Below the pieces are notes generated by a model, which had not been told where the DNA came from, did no database searches, and saw only the letters and a list, made by a program, of their open reading frames with translations. Positions 27,907 to 36,702 of a DNA stretch of 53,071 bases are shown piece by piece. A program made the translations under genes and the position numbers. Origin of the DNA: an uncultured Gammaproteobacteria bacterium (GTDB taxonomy: Bacteria; Pseudomonadota; Gammaproteobacteria; Pseudomonadales; Azotimanducaceae); the NCBI GenBank assembly GCA_913050035.1, contig CAJXAC010000007.1:1-53071 (forward strand), in the 5' to 3' direction. Each line of letters begins with the position of its first letter. Position 1 is the first letter of the stretch.

Positions 27907-29250
27907 CTAGGCCTCTGATTCGCTTCTTAAGCGGTGCACCGCCTGGGCAAATAACTCACCCCGTTCGGCAAAATTACGATACATATCCAAGCTGGAGCAG
28001 GCTGGTGACAGTAGGACCATGTCCGCATGCGCCGCCATACGTCGTGCCGCAACAACGCCTTCTGCCATATCCTGCACTTGAACACAGTCAACACCAACGG
28101 TTGCAGCCACCGCGGACACCGCAGCTGCATCTTTACCAAGCGCAACCACCCCGGCCACTGATTCAGTCAGAGCGGGCGCCAAGGCCTGCAGGTCAGCGCC
28201 CTTGGCATCACCTCCGGCAATTAAAATCGTTCGCTCATTAGGAGTTATGCCTTGCAGCGCGGCCAACGTAGCGCCAACGTTGGTGGCTTTCGAATCATTT
28301 ATATAAGTCACACCGTCTAAGGTTCTTATGAACTGGAAACGATGATCAAGGGATGAAAATTGCGCCGCTGCGGGTGCCGCATCTTGGGGGTCTAGGACAG
28401 AATCAACCAGTGCTAAGGCGGCCATAACGTTGAGCTGATTGTGGGTGCCTTTAAGACGCAGTTGGTCTACCGGCAAAACAAGTTCATCACCTCTAGTGAT
28501 CCAGCGCTCAGCTTTGCTTTGGACAACGCCATAAGACTTTGCGTCACCAGGGGCGTCCAACCCGAAACTCGTCGTTTGCTCAGACTCATGAGGCTGGGTC
28601 ATTAAGTCGCCACGATTAAAAATGCGGCGCTCAGCGCCGCGATAAATGCGCAACTTCGCACAGCGATAGTTTTGCATAGAGCCATGGTGATCTATGTGAT
28701 CATCAGAGATATTGAGTACCGTCGCCGCAGCAAAGGGCAGCACTGCACTGCGCTCCAGCTGAAAACTAGACAGTTCCAATACATAACGCTCACGCGGCTC
28801 AACCAACAAATCTAAGGCAGCAAGACCAATATTTCCCCCGACCCCACATGCTTGGCCCAAATAGTTAAATATATGGCCAACCAGCGAAACCACGGTGCTT
28901 TTGCCGTTAGTTCCGGTTACACCGATCACTGGGGCGCCCGTTGCTTCAAAGAACAAATCAATATCGCTGACGATGGGCAATTTCAAAGTACGGGCTACCG
29001 ACAATATAGCGAGATCCAAGGGCAGCCCGGGGCTTACCACCAACCGCCCGATATCACTCAAACATTCACCCAGCCGAGCTTCAGGCCATTGCTCAATCTG
29101 CCAATGCACCTCAATACCACGAAACTCCTCCGCTACCGGCTGGGGTGATCGCGTATCAAAAACCACGCAAGGGATACCATTGCGCAGCAAATATCTGGCC
29201 ACCGATCGCCCGGTGACACCAAATCCGATAATTGCATGAACCGTTGGCAT
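27907..29250 (-). CDS. murD: UDP-N-acetylmuramoyl-L-alanine--D-glutamate ligase
   Basis: Adds D-glutamate to UDP-MurNAc-L-Ala. 447 residues with the N-terminal Rossmann-like domain (HAIIGFGVTGRSVARYL), P-loop GVTGTNGKST near 113-122, the lysine region, and the C-terminal DSKATNVGATLAAL and AGGDAKGADL and LLSPACSSLDMYRNFAERG blocks. The ATG start follows the mraY stop by 2 nt. Normal length and complete. Confidence 0.97.
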   Translation of the reverse strand: MPTVHAIIGFGVTGRSVARYLLRNGIPCVVFDTRSPQPVAEEFRGIEVHWQIEQWPEARLGECLSDIGRLVVSPGLPLDLAILSVARTLKLPIVSDIDLFFEATGAPVIGVTGTNGKSTVVSLVGHIFNYLGQACGVGGNIGLAALDLLVEPRERYVLELSSFQLERSAVLPFAAATVLNISDDHIDHHGSMQNYRCAKLRIYRGAERRIFNRGDLMTQPHESEQTTSFGLDAPGDAKSYGVVQSKAERWITRGDELVLPVDQLRLKGTHNQLNVMAALALVDSVLDPQDAAPAAAQFSSLDHRFQFIRTLDGVTYINDSKATNVGATLAALQGITPNERTILIAGGDAKGADLQALAPALTESVAGVVALGKDAAAVSAVAATVGVDCVQVQDMAEGVVAARRMAAHADMVLLSPACSSLDMYRNFAERGELFAQAVHRLRSESEA

Positions 29251-29252
29251 AC

Positions 29253-30335
29253 TTATCTAAGTTTCAACGTGGACAGACCGATGGTCACCAGCACCAAGGT
29301 GATGATCCAAAATCTAACGATTACTTTAGGTTCCGGCCAGCCCTTTAGTTCAAAGTGATGATGAATAGGAGCCATGCGAAAGACTCTTCGTCCTGTGAGC
29401 CGGAAAGACGCAACCTGAATAATAACGCTGGCGGTTTCTAATACGAATAAGCCACCCATAATCAGCAATACAATTTCATGCCGAACAATAATCGCGACCA
29501 ATCCCAACGCGGCACCAATGGCTAGGGCTCCCACATCTCCCATGAAGATTTGCGCGGGATAAGTGTTAAACCACAAGAAACCCAAACCAGCTCCGATCAG
29601 CGCGCCGCAAAAAACCGCCAATTCGCCGGCACCGGCGACGTACGGAATTTGCAGATACGAGGAAAACTCCGTATTCCCGGACACATAGGCAATCAAACCG
29701 AGCGCCGCACCGACCATCACGGCTGGCATGATAGCTAAGCCGTCTAAACCGTCGGTTAGATTCACAGCATTACTCATGCCCACAATCATCAAATAGCTGA
29801 GCAGTACAAAGCCGATGCCCAACGGCAACGCGATGGACTTAAAGAAAGGTACAAACAAAGTAGTTTCAACCGGCGACTGGGCCGCGGTATAAAGATAAAC
29901 CGCCGCCATTAGCGCAAACACCGATTGCCAAAAATACTTCCAACGCGCAATTAGCCCCTCAGTATTTTTGCGGGAAATTTTCAAATAGTCGTCAACCCAG
30001 CCAATCGCACCAAAACTTAGAGTCACTAGAATCACCAACCAGACATAACGGTTGGTCAGATCCCCCCATAACAGAGTAGTCACCACGAGAATCACGAGGA
30101 TCAAGGCCCCGCCCATAGTAGGCGTTCCCGCCTTACTGAAATGCGAGGCCGGACCGTCGTCGCGAATCGTTTGGCCAATTTGCGCTCGCGCCAAGCGCGC
30201 GATCATCACCGGCCCGATGAGCAATGACATCAATAGTGCAGTGACCACACTGACCATAGTGCGAAAGGTCAAATATTGAAACACCGCAAAACCGCTGACA
30301 AATTCAGATAGATAGTCGGTTAACCATAGCAACAT
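29253..30335 (-). CDS. mraY: Phospho-N-acetylmuramoyl-pentapeptide transferase
   Basis: Integral membrane enzyme that transfers phospho-MurNAc-pentapeptide to undecaprenyl phosphate, making lipid I. 360 residues with ten membrane helices; conserved [18 protein letters not shown], the Mg-binding DDYLK loop, [10 protein letters not shown] and [15 protein letters not shown]. Its ATG overlaps the murE stop as TGATG, a one-base overlap. The usual murF between murE and mraY is not present. Confidence 0.98.
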   Translation of the reverse strand: MLLWLTDYLSEFVSGFAVFQYLTFRTMVSVVTALLMSLLIGPVMIARLARAQIGQTIRDDGPASHFSKAGTPTMGGALILVILVVTTLLWGDLTNRYVWLVILVTLSFGAIGWVDDYLKISRKNTEGLIARWKYFWQSVFALMAAVYLYTAAQSPVETTLFVPFFKSIALPLGIGFVLLSYLMIVGMSNAVNLTDGLDGLAIMPAVMVGAALGLIAYVSGNTEFSSYLQIPYVAGAGELAVFCGALIGAGLGFLWFNTYPAQIFMGDVGALAIGAALGLVAIIVRHEIVLLIMGGLFVLETASVIIQVASFRLTGRRVFRMAPIHHHFELKGWPEPKVIVRFWIITLVLVTIGLSTLKLR

Positions 30336-31771
30336 CAGATATTCTCACTTTGGATATCATGAACGACCGCAAAGTCGCTGAAGGGAATGAATTCGCCATT
30401 AATTTCCTGAGTCTGCTCATGCCCCTTGCCGGCGATCAGCACAACGTCGTCAGGTTGGGCGCTTGTCAGTGCGGCAGCAATCGCCTCAGCGCGATTCACC
30501 TCGCTGCGGACACGCCGGGTATTGGATGCATCTATACCACGACCCATATCGTCCAAGATTTGCTCCGGATCTTCACTACGAGGATTGTCTGACGTAAACC
30601 ACACACGATCACTGCCTTTAACAGCAGCATGAGCCATCTGCGCACGCTTGCCGCGATCGCGGTCACCGCCACAGCCAACAATACAAATCAGGTCCCCACG
30701 ACACTGAGGCCGTAAGGCAGCTAACGCTTTTTCTACTGCATCCGGTGTGTGTGCATAATCCACAATAACTCGAGGCCACTTCGGTCCACCATCAATGACT
30801 TGCATACGCCCGGGAACAGGCACCATGGCCTCTACAGCCTCGACCACGTCGCGCAAGCCATGCCCTAGGGTCAGTAGTACCGTCATTGCTGCAGCTACAT
30901 TAGCCACTGCAAACTCGGCAGCAACAGGCATTAGGGTTTCAGCGCGACCCCAAGGTGTTGCAAACGATACCCGCATACCTTGGCGCACAGTTTCACTGCG
31001 CCAGCTGATATCGCCGTGGGTACCGTAACTGATCACCTCGTTTGCACGGCTTGTGCAGAGAAGGTCCCGACCCACAGCATCGTTACTGTTAATAACCGCC
31101 GCAGCGAGTGGCCAGTTTTGGAATAATTTAGCCTTTGCCTCCTTATAGGCGGCAGTGGTTTGATGGTAATCCAAGTGATCGCGACTTAAATTTGAAAACA
31201 CCGCAACATCAAACTGCACGGCACTGACTCGACCCTGGTCCAAGGCGTGAGAACTAACCTCCATGGCGACTCGCGAGGCGCCTTGAGCGCGCATCGCGGC
31301 CAAATAGCTCTGCAAAACTACAGCACTCGGTGTCGTCAATTGGGTAGGCTGAAGTTGATCCAATTCCCCCCACCCGAGGGTGCCGCAATAACCTGTAGCA
31401 ACACCAAGCCGATGACTTAAATCCACGATGTGCCAGGCAATCGATGTTTTGCCATTAGTCCCGGTTATACCGACACAGCACAAATCTTGGCTTGGACTTT
31501 GATAATAACGTGCAGCAATTTCGCTTCTGTATGCGGCCAAGTCAGCAACCGGCACCAAAGGTATCGGCGTTTGCAAATCTATTGCCTCGGGTACGAGTAC
31601 CACTGCCGCGCCGGCCTTAACCGCGTCTTGCACATGTTGTAAGCGTTGATCCGGATGCTGGCTGACGGCGATAAATGCGTCGCCTGGCTGCACAAATCTG
31701 GAATCTTCACTGATACCAGAAACCCTGAGTTCGGACCAATTCGGGTCCTGTATTAGCTCAGCTAACGTCAC
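30335..31771 (-). CDS. murE: UDP-MurNAc-tripeptide synthetase (meso-diaminopimelate-adding)
   Basis: Adds meso-diaminopimelate to the muropeptide. 478 residues with the P-loop [10 protein letters not shown] (101-110), the carbamylated-lysine area (YKEAKAKLF), [14 protein letters not shown] and the substrate motif SDNPRSEDP, which marks mDAP rather than lysine specificity. It overlaps ftsI by 4 nt (ATGA) and mraY by 1 nt. Complete at both ends, so it is not a fused or truncated murE-murF. Confidence 0.97.
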   Translation of the reverse strand: MTLAELIQDPNWSELRVSGISEDSRFVQPGDAFIAVSQHPDQRLQHVQDAVKAGAAVVLVPEAIDLQTPIPLVPVADLAAYRSEIAARYYQSPSQDLCCVGITGTNGKTSIAWHIVDLSHRLGVATGYCGTLGWGELDQLQPTQLTTPSAVVLQSYLAAMRAQGASRVAMEVSSHALDQGRVSAVQFDVAVFSNLSRDHLDYHQTTAAYKEAKAKLFQNWPLAAAVINSNDAVGRDLLCTSRANEVISYGTHGDISWRSETVRQGMRVSFATPWGRAETLMPVAAEFAVANVAAAMTVLLTLGHGLRDVVEAVEAMVPVPGRMQVIDGGPKWPRVIVDYAHTPDAVEKALAALRPQCRGDLICIVGCGGDRDRGKRAQMAHAAVKGSDRVWFTSDNPRSEDPEQILDDMGRGIDASNTRRVRSEVNRAEAIAAALTSAQPDDVVLIAGKGHEQTQEINGEFIPFSDFAVVHDIQSENI

Positions 31772-33471
31772 AATCCGGCCCCGGCAGCCGACACAAGCTC
31801 AGTTGTGCCTCGTTCAGCGATTGTCGGCTCTTGCGCGTCACCTGCGACGCCCATTAGGCGCATGCTACGCTCGGCAACACGGCCAAAGATTGGTGCAGCG
31901 ACCCCACCGCCGCTGTTCACGCCGGACCTAGGCTCATTGACCAGCACCACCATTACCAGCCGCGGATCAGACACTGGCAGCATGCCAGCAAACCAAGCCA
32001 CATGCCGCTCATCGTCATAGCCCTGTTTCCCGACTATGCGCGCAGTACCGGTTTTACCCGCTACACGATAACCAGGCACTGCAGCCTGAGCGGCGGTGCC
32101 GGCTCGGGCCGTCACTAGCTCCATCATTGCCAACACATGACGCACGTGCTCTGGATCAAAGACTTGCTCTGTTTCGATCTGCCGCTCTTGCTTGAGTATC
32201 GAGAGCGGCATGCGCTTTCCGCCACTGGCGAGAGTCAAATAGGCTCTTGTCAATTGCAGCGGCGTTACCGATAGCCCATACCCATAGGCAAGGGTTGCAC
32301 GCACTACCGGATAGCGCAGTTGACTATTATTTAACCGGCCCATCGATTCACCAGGTAACCCGGAGCTGACAAAATCGCCCAACCCCGCTCGGGCCAAAAC
32401 TTCGAAGACCGCCTGCTCTTCCAGATCCAGTGCAACCTTCGCTATAGCCACCTGACTGGATTTTTGAATGGCTTGAGCAAGCGACAAAGAGGCACGATTA
32501 ATTGGGTCCTGAATCAACTTGCCACCAACACGGAAATAACCTGGTGAGGTATCGATGACAGTTTCAGTGTCATAGCGACCTGACTCCAGCGCCGCCAAAG
32601 CAGTAAAAGGTTTAACCGTCGACCCCGGCTCGTAGGAATCGGTGACTGCGCGATTACGCATTCCCGCAAGCTGGCCGGCGATATCATTCGGGTTGTACGA
32701 GGGCTGATTTACCAGAGCCAAAATTTCCCCGGTCTTCGCGTCAGCCATAATCAACGAAGCAGACTCAGCCTTATGTACCTGGACTGCCGATTTCAATTCG
32801 CGATAGGCGATGTATTGCAATCGCGAGTCAATGCTCAAGCTCACGTCCTGACCAAATCTCGGTGGCGCCAAATAATCCAAATCTCGTATCGAATTACCTC
32901 GTCGGTCCTTAAGCACAACCTTGGCACCGGGCTGACCCCGCAAGTTGCGTTCAAAGGCCAGCTCCACTCCTTCGATGCCCTGATCGTCAATGTCTGTCAG
33001 ACCAGTGACATGAGCAGCAATCTCTGCTGCTGGGTAATAACGACGATATTCTGGGCGCAATTCCAAGTGCGGCAAATCCAAAGCATCAAGCCGCTGACTC
33101 ATGTCCCATCCGGCATGACGCTTCAGGTAGACAAATTGTTTGTCTGCATGGGTTTGCAGCCGACGCTCGAGATCCATCTGCGGTATCTCTAACGCATCCG
33201 ACATTGCAGCGAATTGCGCTGTGCTGAAATCAGCCTTCTGTGGATTGGTGGAGACCGCATAGACGGGAGTACTGACCGCCAGGGCTTCACCGTTGCGGTC
33301 ATAAATCACGCCGCGCAACGCGGGAATAGACTCCCGGCGGATTGATCGCGCATCACCCTCCTGCTGCAAAAAGTCACGCTCAGTGACGCCGAGAAACACC
33401 ACACGAGTCGACAGTGCGCCTACTGCCAGCAGAAATAAACCGAGCACAAAGTAATGGCGCCACGCTCGCAT
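31768..33471 (-). CDS. ftsI: Septal transpeptidase FtsI (PBP3)
   Basis: Class B penicillin-binding protein that cross-links septal peptidoglycan with FtsW. 567 residues: short cytoplasmic part, one membrane helix (about 6-26), pedestal domain with LRGVIYDRNGEALA, then the transpeptidase. The nucleophile S284 is in STVK (284-287) and KTGT is at 473-476. The SxN motif reads S338-S339-Q340, with Gln where Asn is usual. It starts at the ftsL stop (TGATG-type overlap). Confidence 0.96.
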   Translation of the reverse strand: MRAWRHYFVLGLFLLAVGALSTRVVFLGVTERDFLQQEGDARSIRRESIPALRGVIYDRNGEALAVSTPVYAVSTNPQKADFSTAQFAAMSDALEIPQMDLERRLQTHADKQFVYLKRHAGWDMSQRLDALDLPHLELRPEYRRYYPAAEIAAHVTGLTDIDDQGIEGVELAFERNLRGQPGAKVVLKDRRGNSIRDLDYLAPPRFGQDVSLSIDSRLQYIAYRELKSAVQVHKAESASLIMADAKTGEILALVNQPSYNPNDIAGQLAGMRNRAVTDSYEPGSTVKPFTALAALESGRYDTETVIDTSPGYFRVGGKLIQDPINRASLSLAQAIQKSSQVAIAKVALDLEEQAVFEVLARAGLGDFVSSGLPGESMGRLNNSQLRYPVVRATLAYGYGLSVTPLQLTRAYLTLASGGKRMPLSILKQERQIETEQVFDPEHVRHVLAMMELVTARAGTAAQAAVPGYRVAGKTGTARIVGKQGYDDERHVAWFAGMLPVSDPRLVMVVLVNEPRSGVNSGGGVAAPIFGRVAERSMRLMGVAGDAQEPTIAERGTTELVSAAGAGL

Positions 33472-33812
33472 CAGCGATCGGCCTTCGTCAAAGGTGGAAA
33501 ATGCATATCCAGTTCCTGCTCTGCAGCCACCTCTACTTCGTTCAAACTCGCTCGCGCCCCGCGCTCTAGAAGCAATCTACTGTGCACAGCGAGTAATTCG
33601 TTTTGCTGCTGCTGAACCAGATCCAGCTCCTGATAGAGACTGCGCATACGATGGGCTGAATCCACCATCTCTAGCGCAGAGACTACGCTGGCAACGAGCA
33701 ATCCAGCCACCACAAGAATGGGGTAAAGCGACTTGCTAAGCGGTTCATCAGGTTGTTCTTTTACTCGACGACGCGACCGCGCTGTAGGTTTTTGCTGTGC
33801 CTGGGCCGTCAT
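33471..33812 (-). CDS. ftsL: Cell division protein FtsL
   Basis: Small bitopic protein that joins FtsB and FtsQ. 113 residues with a basic cytoplasmic N-terminus (RSRRRVKEQ), one membrane helix (about 30-48) and a periplasmic coiled coil (HRMRSLYQELDLVQQQQNE). Weakly conserved in sequence, but the size, topology and place between rsmH (2-nt gap) and ftsI (1-nt overlap) identify it. Confidence 0.93.
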   Translation of the reverse strand: MTAQAQQKPTARSRRRVKEQPDEPLSKSLYPILVVAGLLVASVVSALEMVDSAHRMRSLYQELDLVQQQQNELLAVHSRLLLERGARASLNEVEVAAEQELDMHFPPLTKADR

Positions 33813-33814
33813 CT

Positions 33815-34783
33815 TCAGGCCACTCGCTCGATTACCCGCAGTGTTGCACTGCGCGCCCTGGGGTTAGTATCAAGTTCGCTCTGGCCAGCACGGATCGGGC
33901 CGCTCACAAGTCGACCGCGAACCACCGTATGTGAATCTTGTACCGGCAAGCGCCGTGGCAACACTGGGGGCTGCGATAACGCCTTAAACGTTTGTTTAAC
34001 TTGTCGATCTTCTAGCGAGTGAAAGCTAATGACCGCAAGTCGGCCGCCTACCGCCAAACTTTCAAAGGCCGCCTGCACACCCAACTGCAATTCTTGCAAC
34101 TCATCGTTGATGAAAATTCGCACGGCCTGAAAGGTTTTGGTCGCCGGGTGTTTAGCTGACTTAGCATTGCCGCGCGGCACACAAGCAGCCACAACTTCGG
34201 CCAATGCTTCAGTCGTATGCAACGGCCGGGCAGCAACTATGGCTTTAGCGATGCGTCGTGAGCGGCGCTCCTCGCCGTAACGCCAGATGATGTTAGCAAT
34301 AACTTCTTCATCGGCGCTGTTTAACCATTGGGCAGCATCTACACCCTGGCTCGGATCCATGCGCATATCCAGGGGGCCCGCGTGTCTGAAGCTAAAGCCA
34401 CGGTCCGGATCATCTAATTGCGGAGACGATACCCCGACATCCATTAACACCCCTTGAATTGCGCCACTAAGACCTAAGCCCTCCATTACGGTATCCAGTT
34501 CAGCAAAGCGCGCTTGGAAAACCTGCAAGCGCGGCTCAACAGTGCGCAGTTTTTCAGCCACAGCAATGGCATGGGGATCTCGATCAAGTGCAATCACCCG
34601 CCCCCGATCAGATAATTCTGCCAGCATTGCGCGACAGTGCCCGCCACGACCGAAAGTCGCGTCAACATAGGCCCCATCCTTAATGATTGACAGCGCCTGC
34701 ATCGTTTCTAATAGCAAAACCGGCAGATGTTCATGCACAGTGCTGTCCGCTGCGACCGACCGTGGCTGCACCGGCTCTGTCAT
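33815..34783 (-). CDS. rsmH: 16S rRNA m4C1402 methyltransferase RsmH
   Basis: Methylates N4 of C1402 of 16S rRNA using SAM. 322 residues with the SAM-binding motif VDATFGRGGHCRAML (about 40-54), LMDVGVSSPQLDDPDRGFSFR and the MRMD block, and ISFHSLEDRQVKQ. It overlaps mraZ by 4 nt and lies 2 nt before ftsL, as the second gene of the dcw operon. Confidence 0.97.
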   Translation of the reverse strand: MTEPVQPRSVAADSTVHEHLPVLLLETMQALSIIKDGAYVDATFGRGGHCRAMLAELSDRGRVIALDRDPHAIAVAEKLRTVEPRLQVFQARFAELDTVMEGLGLSGAIQGVLMDVGVSSPQLDDPDRGFSFRHAGPLDMRMDPSQGVDAAQWLNSADEEVIANIIWRYGEERRSRRIAKAIVAARPLHTTEALAEVVAACVPRGNAKSAKHPATKTFQAVRIFINDELQELQLGVQAAFESLAVGGRLAVISFHSLEDRQVKQTFKALSQPPVLPRRLPVQDSHTVVRGRLVSGPIRAGQSELDTNPRARSATLRVIERVA

Positions 34784-35238
34784 ACGGACAACCCAGATAG
34801 GTCATTACCTGTCCCATTCAAGGCTTCCGCGCCCTCAAGTAGCCAGCTGTCCATGCCCTCTTGCCAGTGCTTTTCAGACCAAATTTCCACTTTGTTGCCT
34901 TGACCAACAAGCACCAATTTTTTATCCAGCTCGGCATAGTCTCTAAGCATGGCAGGCAACAGCAAGCGACCTGCAGCATCTAATTCCAAGTCCGTGGCGT
35001 GGCCAATTAATAGCCGTTGTAATAACCGAGCTTGAGGATTGATATTCGACAAAGCTTCTAATTTCCGCTGCACCACCTCCCATTCGGGCAATGGATACAG
35101 CAACAGGCAGGATTCGCGCATATCGATTGTCACGACCACTTTGCCCGCGCTAGCCAGGTGCACAGCCTCTCGGCTGCGCGCCGGCAGAGCCATGCGACCT
35201 TTCGCATCGAGAGTTGCACTGTGGATGCCGCGAAACAT
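34780..35238 (-). CDS. mraZ: Transcriptional regulator MraZ
   Basis: AbrB-like repressor of the dcw operon. 152 residues with two SpoVT/AbrB-like halves: FRGIHSATLDAKGRMALPARSR and LDAAGRLLLPAMLRDYAELDK. It forms oligomers and binds tandem 10-bp repeats in its own promoter; three such repeats lie 46-76 nt upstream of the start (35285-35314). ATG 35238 is preceded by AAGGA. Confidence 0.96.
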   Translation of the reverse strand: MFRGIHSATLDAKGRMALPARSREAVHLASAGKVVVTIDMRESCLLLYPLPEWEVVQRKLEALSNINPQARLLQRLLIGHATDLELDAAGRLLLPAMLRDYAELDKKLVLVGQGNKVEIWSEKHWQEGMDSWLLEGAEALNGTGNDLSGLSV

Positions 35239-35284
35239 CTTTTTTTCCTTTATAGCGGGCCCGCGCGCGAGGCATTATCGCGCC

Positions 35285-35314
35285 ATTTCTCCCACTTTTC
35301 TCCACATTTACCCA
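35285..35314 (-). promoter_or_regulatory. MraZ operator: three tandem 10-bp repeats
   Basis: Read on the minus strand the units are TGGGTAAATG (35305-35314), TGGAGAAAAG (35295-35304) and TGGGAGAAAT (35285-35294), followed by another GG. The 10-bp spacing and TGGG/TGGA-start fit the MraZ-binding repeats known upstream of mraZ. A GATAAT-like -10 lies just downstream at about 35271-35276. Binding is inferred. Confidence 0.75.
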
Positions 35315-35437
35315 ATATGCGACACTATATAGCCCGTATGCCAGAGTCAAGCACCATTCAGTACTGAGTAGGTGGCATAAATTACGGATATAAAAGAACT
35401 TTTCGGTTACATGGCGGGCAGCGAACGGAGCTAATTC

Positions 35438-35455
35438 CGGCCTCAATAGAGGCCG
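35438..35455 (-). terminator. Stem-loop just past the RNase P RNA 3' end
   Basis: CGGCCTC and GAGGCCG form a 7-bp GC-rich stem around a 4-nt AATA loop (plus-strand reading). On the minus strand it sits directly after the 3' end of rnpB, preceded by a T-run (CGTTTTTG), so it may end rnpB transcription, but there is no T-run after the stem. Confidence 0.4.
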
Positions 35456-35463
35456 CAAAAACG

Positions 35464-35812
<349 letters not shown>

Positions 35813-35820
35813 CGCCCGAC

Positions 35821-35848
35821 AGTGTAGAGCGATCGCGGCCTGACACAA
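35821..35848 (-). promoter_or_regulatory. Promoter of rnpB
   Basis: On the minus strand, TTGTGT (35843-35848) and TACACT (35821-35826) are separated by 16 nt, and the predicted first base at 35812 lies 8 nt past the -10. This agrees with the RNA's expected 5' end and makes it a good candidate. Confidence 0.6.
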
Positions 35849-35871
35849 GTCGGCAAACCATCCTCGTGCGA

Positions 35872-36702
35872 TTATTTTTTTGGCGGCTGTGGATTCATCG
35901 ACATAGCAAGCTCGTACAGCTCTTTTTTGTTAACTCCGCATATTTGCGCACCCAACCGCGCCGCTTTTGCCGGCGACAGTTCCTGCAACAATATCTGCAT
36001 AACCTGTTGATGCTGAAACTGCTGAGTCATCTCTTCACCGCTCTCAATAATGCCCACAAACTCGCCCTTGGGCGGTGTAGCCAGCTGCGCCAGCAGTTCT
36101 GCTGCCGAACCCTGCATCAGTGTTTCGTATTGCTTAGTCATCTCGCGAGCAAGGAAAATCCGCCGGCTAGTCATTTCGGCTAATTGTTCCAAGGTATGAC
36201 GAATTCGGTGGGGCGACTCGAAAAACACTACCGCCTCTGGGTGCTGGAGCCAGGTTTGTAACTGCTGCCGGCGCGCCACCGCCTTGGCCGCCAAAAAGCC
36301 TACGTAGCGAAACGGCTGGCTGGGCAACGGGCAAACACTGAGCGCTGTAATTACCGCACTAGGGCCAGGAATCGGTACTACCTTTATGCTCGACTGCCAC
36401 GCCAACTGCAGCAGTCGATAACCTGGATCATTGATCAGCGGCGTCCCCGCATCGCTTACCAAAGCCACAGAATCTCCAGCCTGCAAACGACTGATTAGTC
36501 TGGGACTGGCAGAGTCTTCATTGTGATCATGCAAACTGGCAAGCTCACAGCCCTCATGGCCAATGTGTGCTAACAGCACGCCAGTGCGTCTGGTATCCTC
36601 CGCTGCGATGATCTGGACTTGTTTCAGAGTCGTGATAGAGCGTTGACTCAAATCGCCCAGATGGCCAATTGGGGTTGCAACCACATAGAGTGTTCCTGAC
36701 AT
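35872..36702 (-). CDS. rsmI: 16S rRNA (cytidine(1402)-2'-O)-methyltransferase
   Basis: SAM-dependent methyltransferase that adds the 2'-O-methyl to C1402, the same residue modified by RsmH. About 276 residues with GTLYVVATPIGHLGDLS, AAEDTRRTG, LVSDAGTPLINDPGYRL, PIPGPSAVITALS and FESPHRI blocks. ATG 36702 gives the family start MSGTLYVVATPIG; a GTG two codons upstream (36708) sits 4 nt after an AGGAG. It diverges from lpoA with no intergenic space. Confidence 0.95.
   Translation of the reverse strand: MSGTLYVVATPIGHLGDLSQRSITTLKQVQIIAAEDTRRTGVLLAHIGHEGCELASLHDHNEDSASPRLISRLQAGDSVALVSDAGTPLINDPGYRLLQLAWQSSIKVVPIPGPSAVITALSVCPLPSQPFRYVGFLAAKAVARRQQLQTWLQHPEAVVFFESPHRIRHTLEQLAEMTSRRIFLAREMTKQYETLMQGSAAELLAQLATPPKGEFVGIIESGEEMTQQFQHQQVMQILLQELSPAKAARLGAQICGVNKKELYELAMSMNPQPPKK

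Noticed and set aside
25372-30337. Missing murF/murG/ddl as an assembly chimera
   Set aside because: All three junctions show in-frame 1-8 nt overlaps with intact neighbours, which is not what random joins would give; not excluded without reads.
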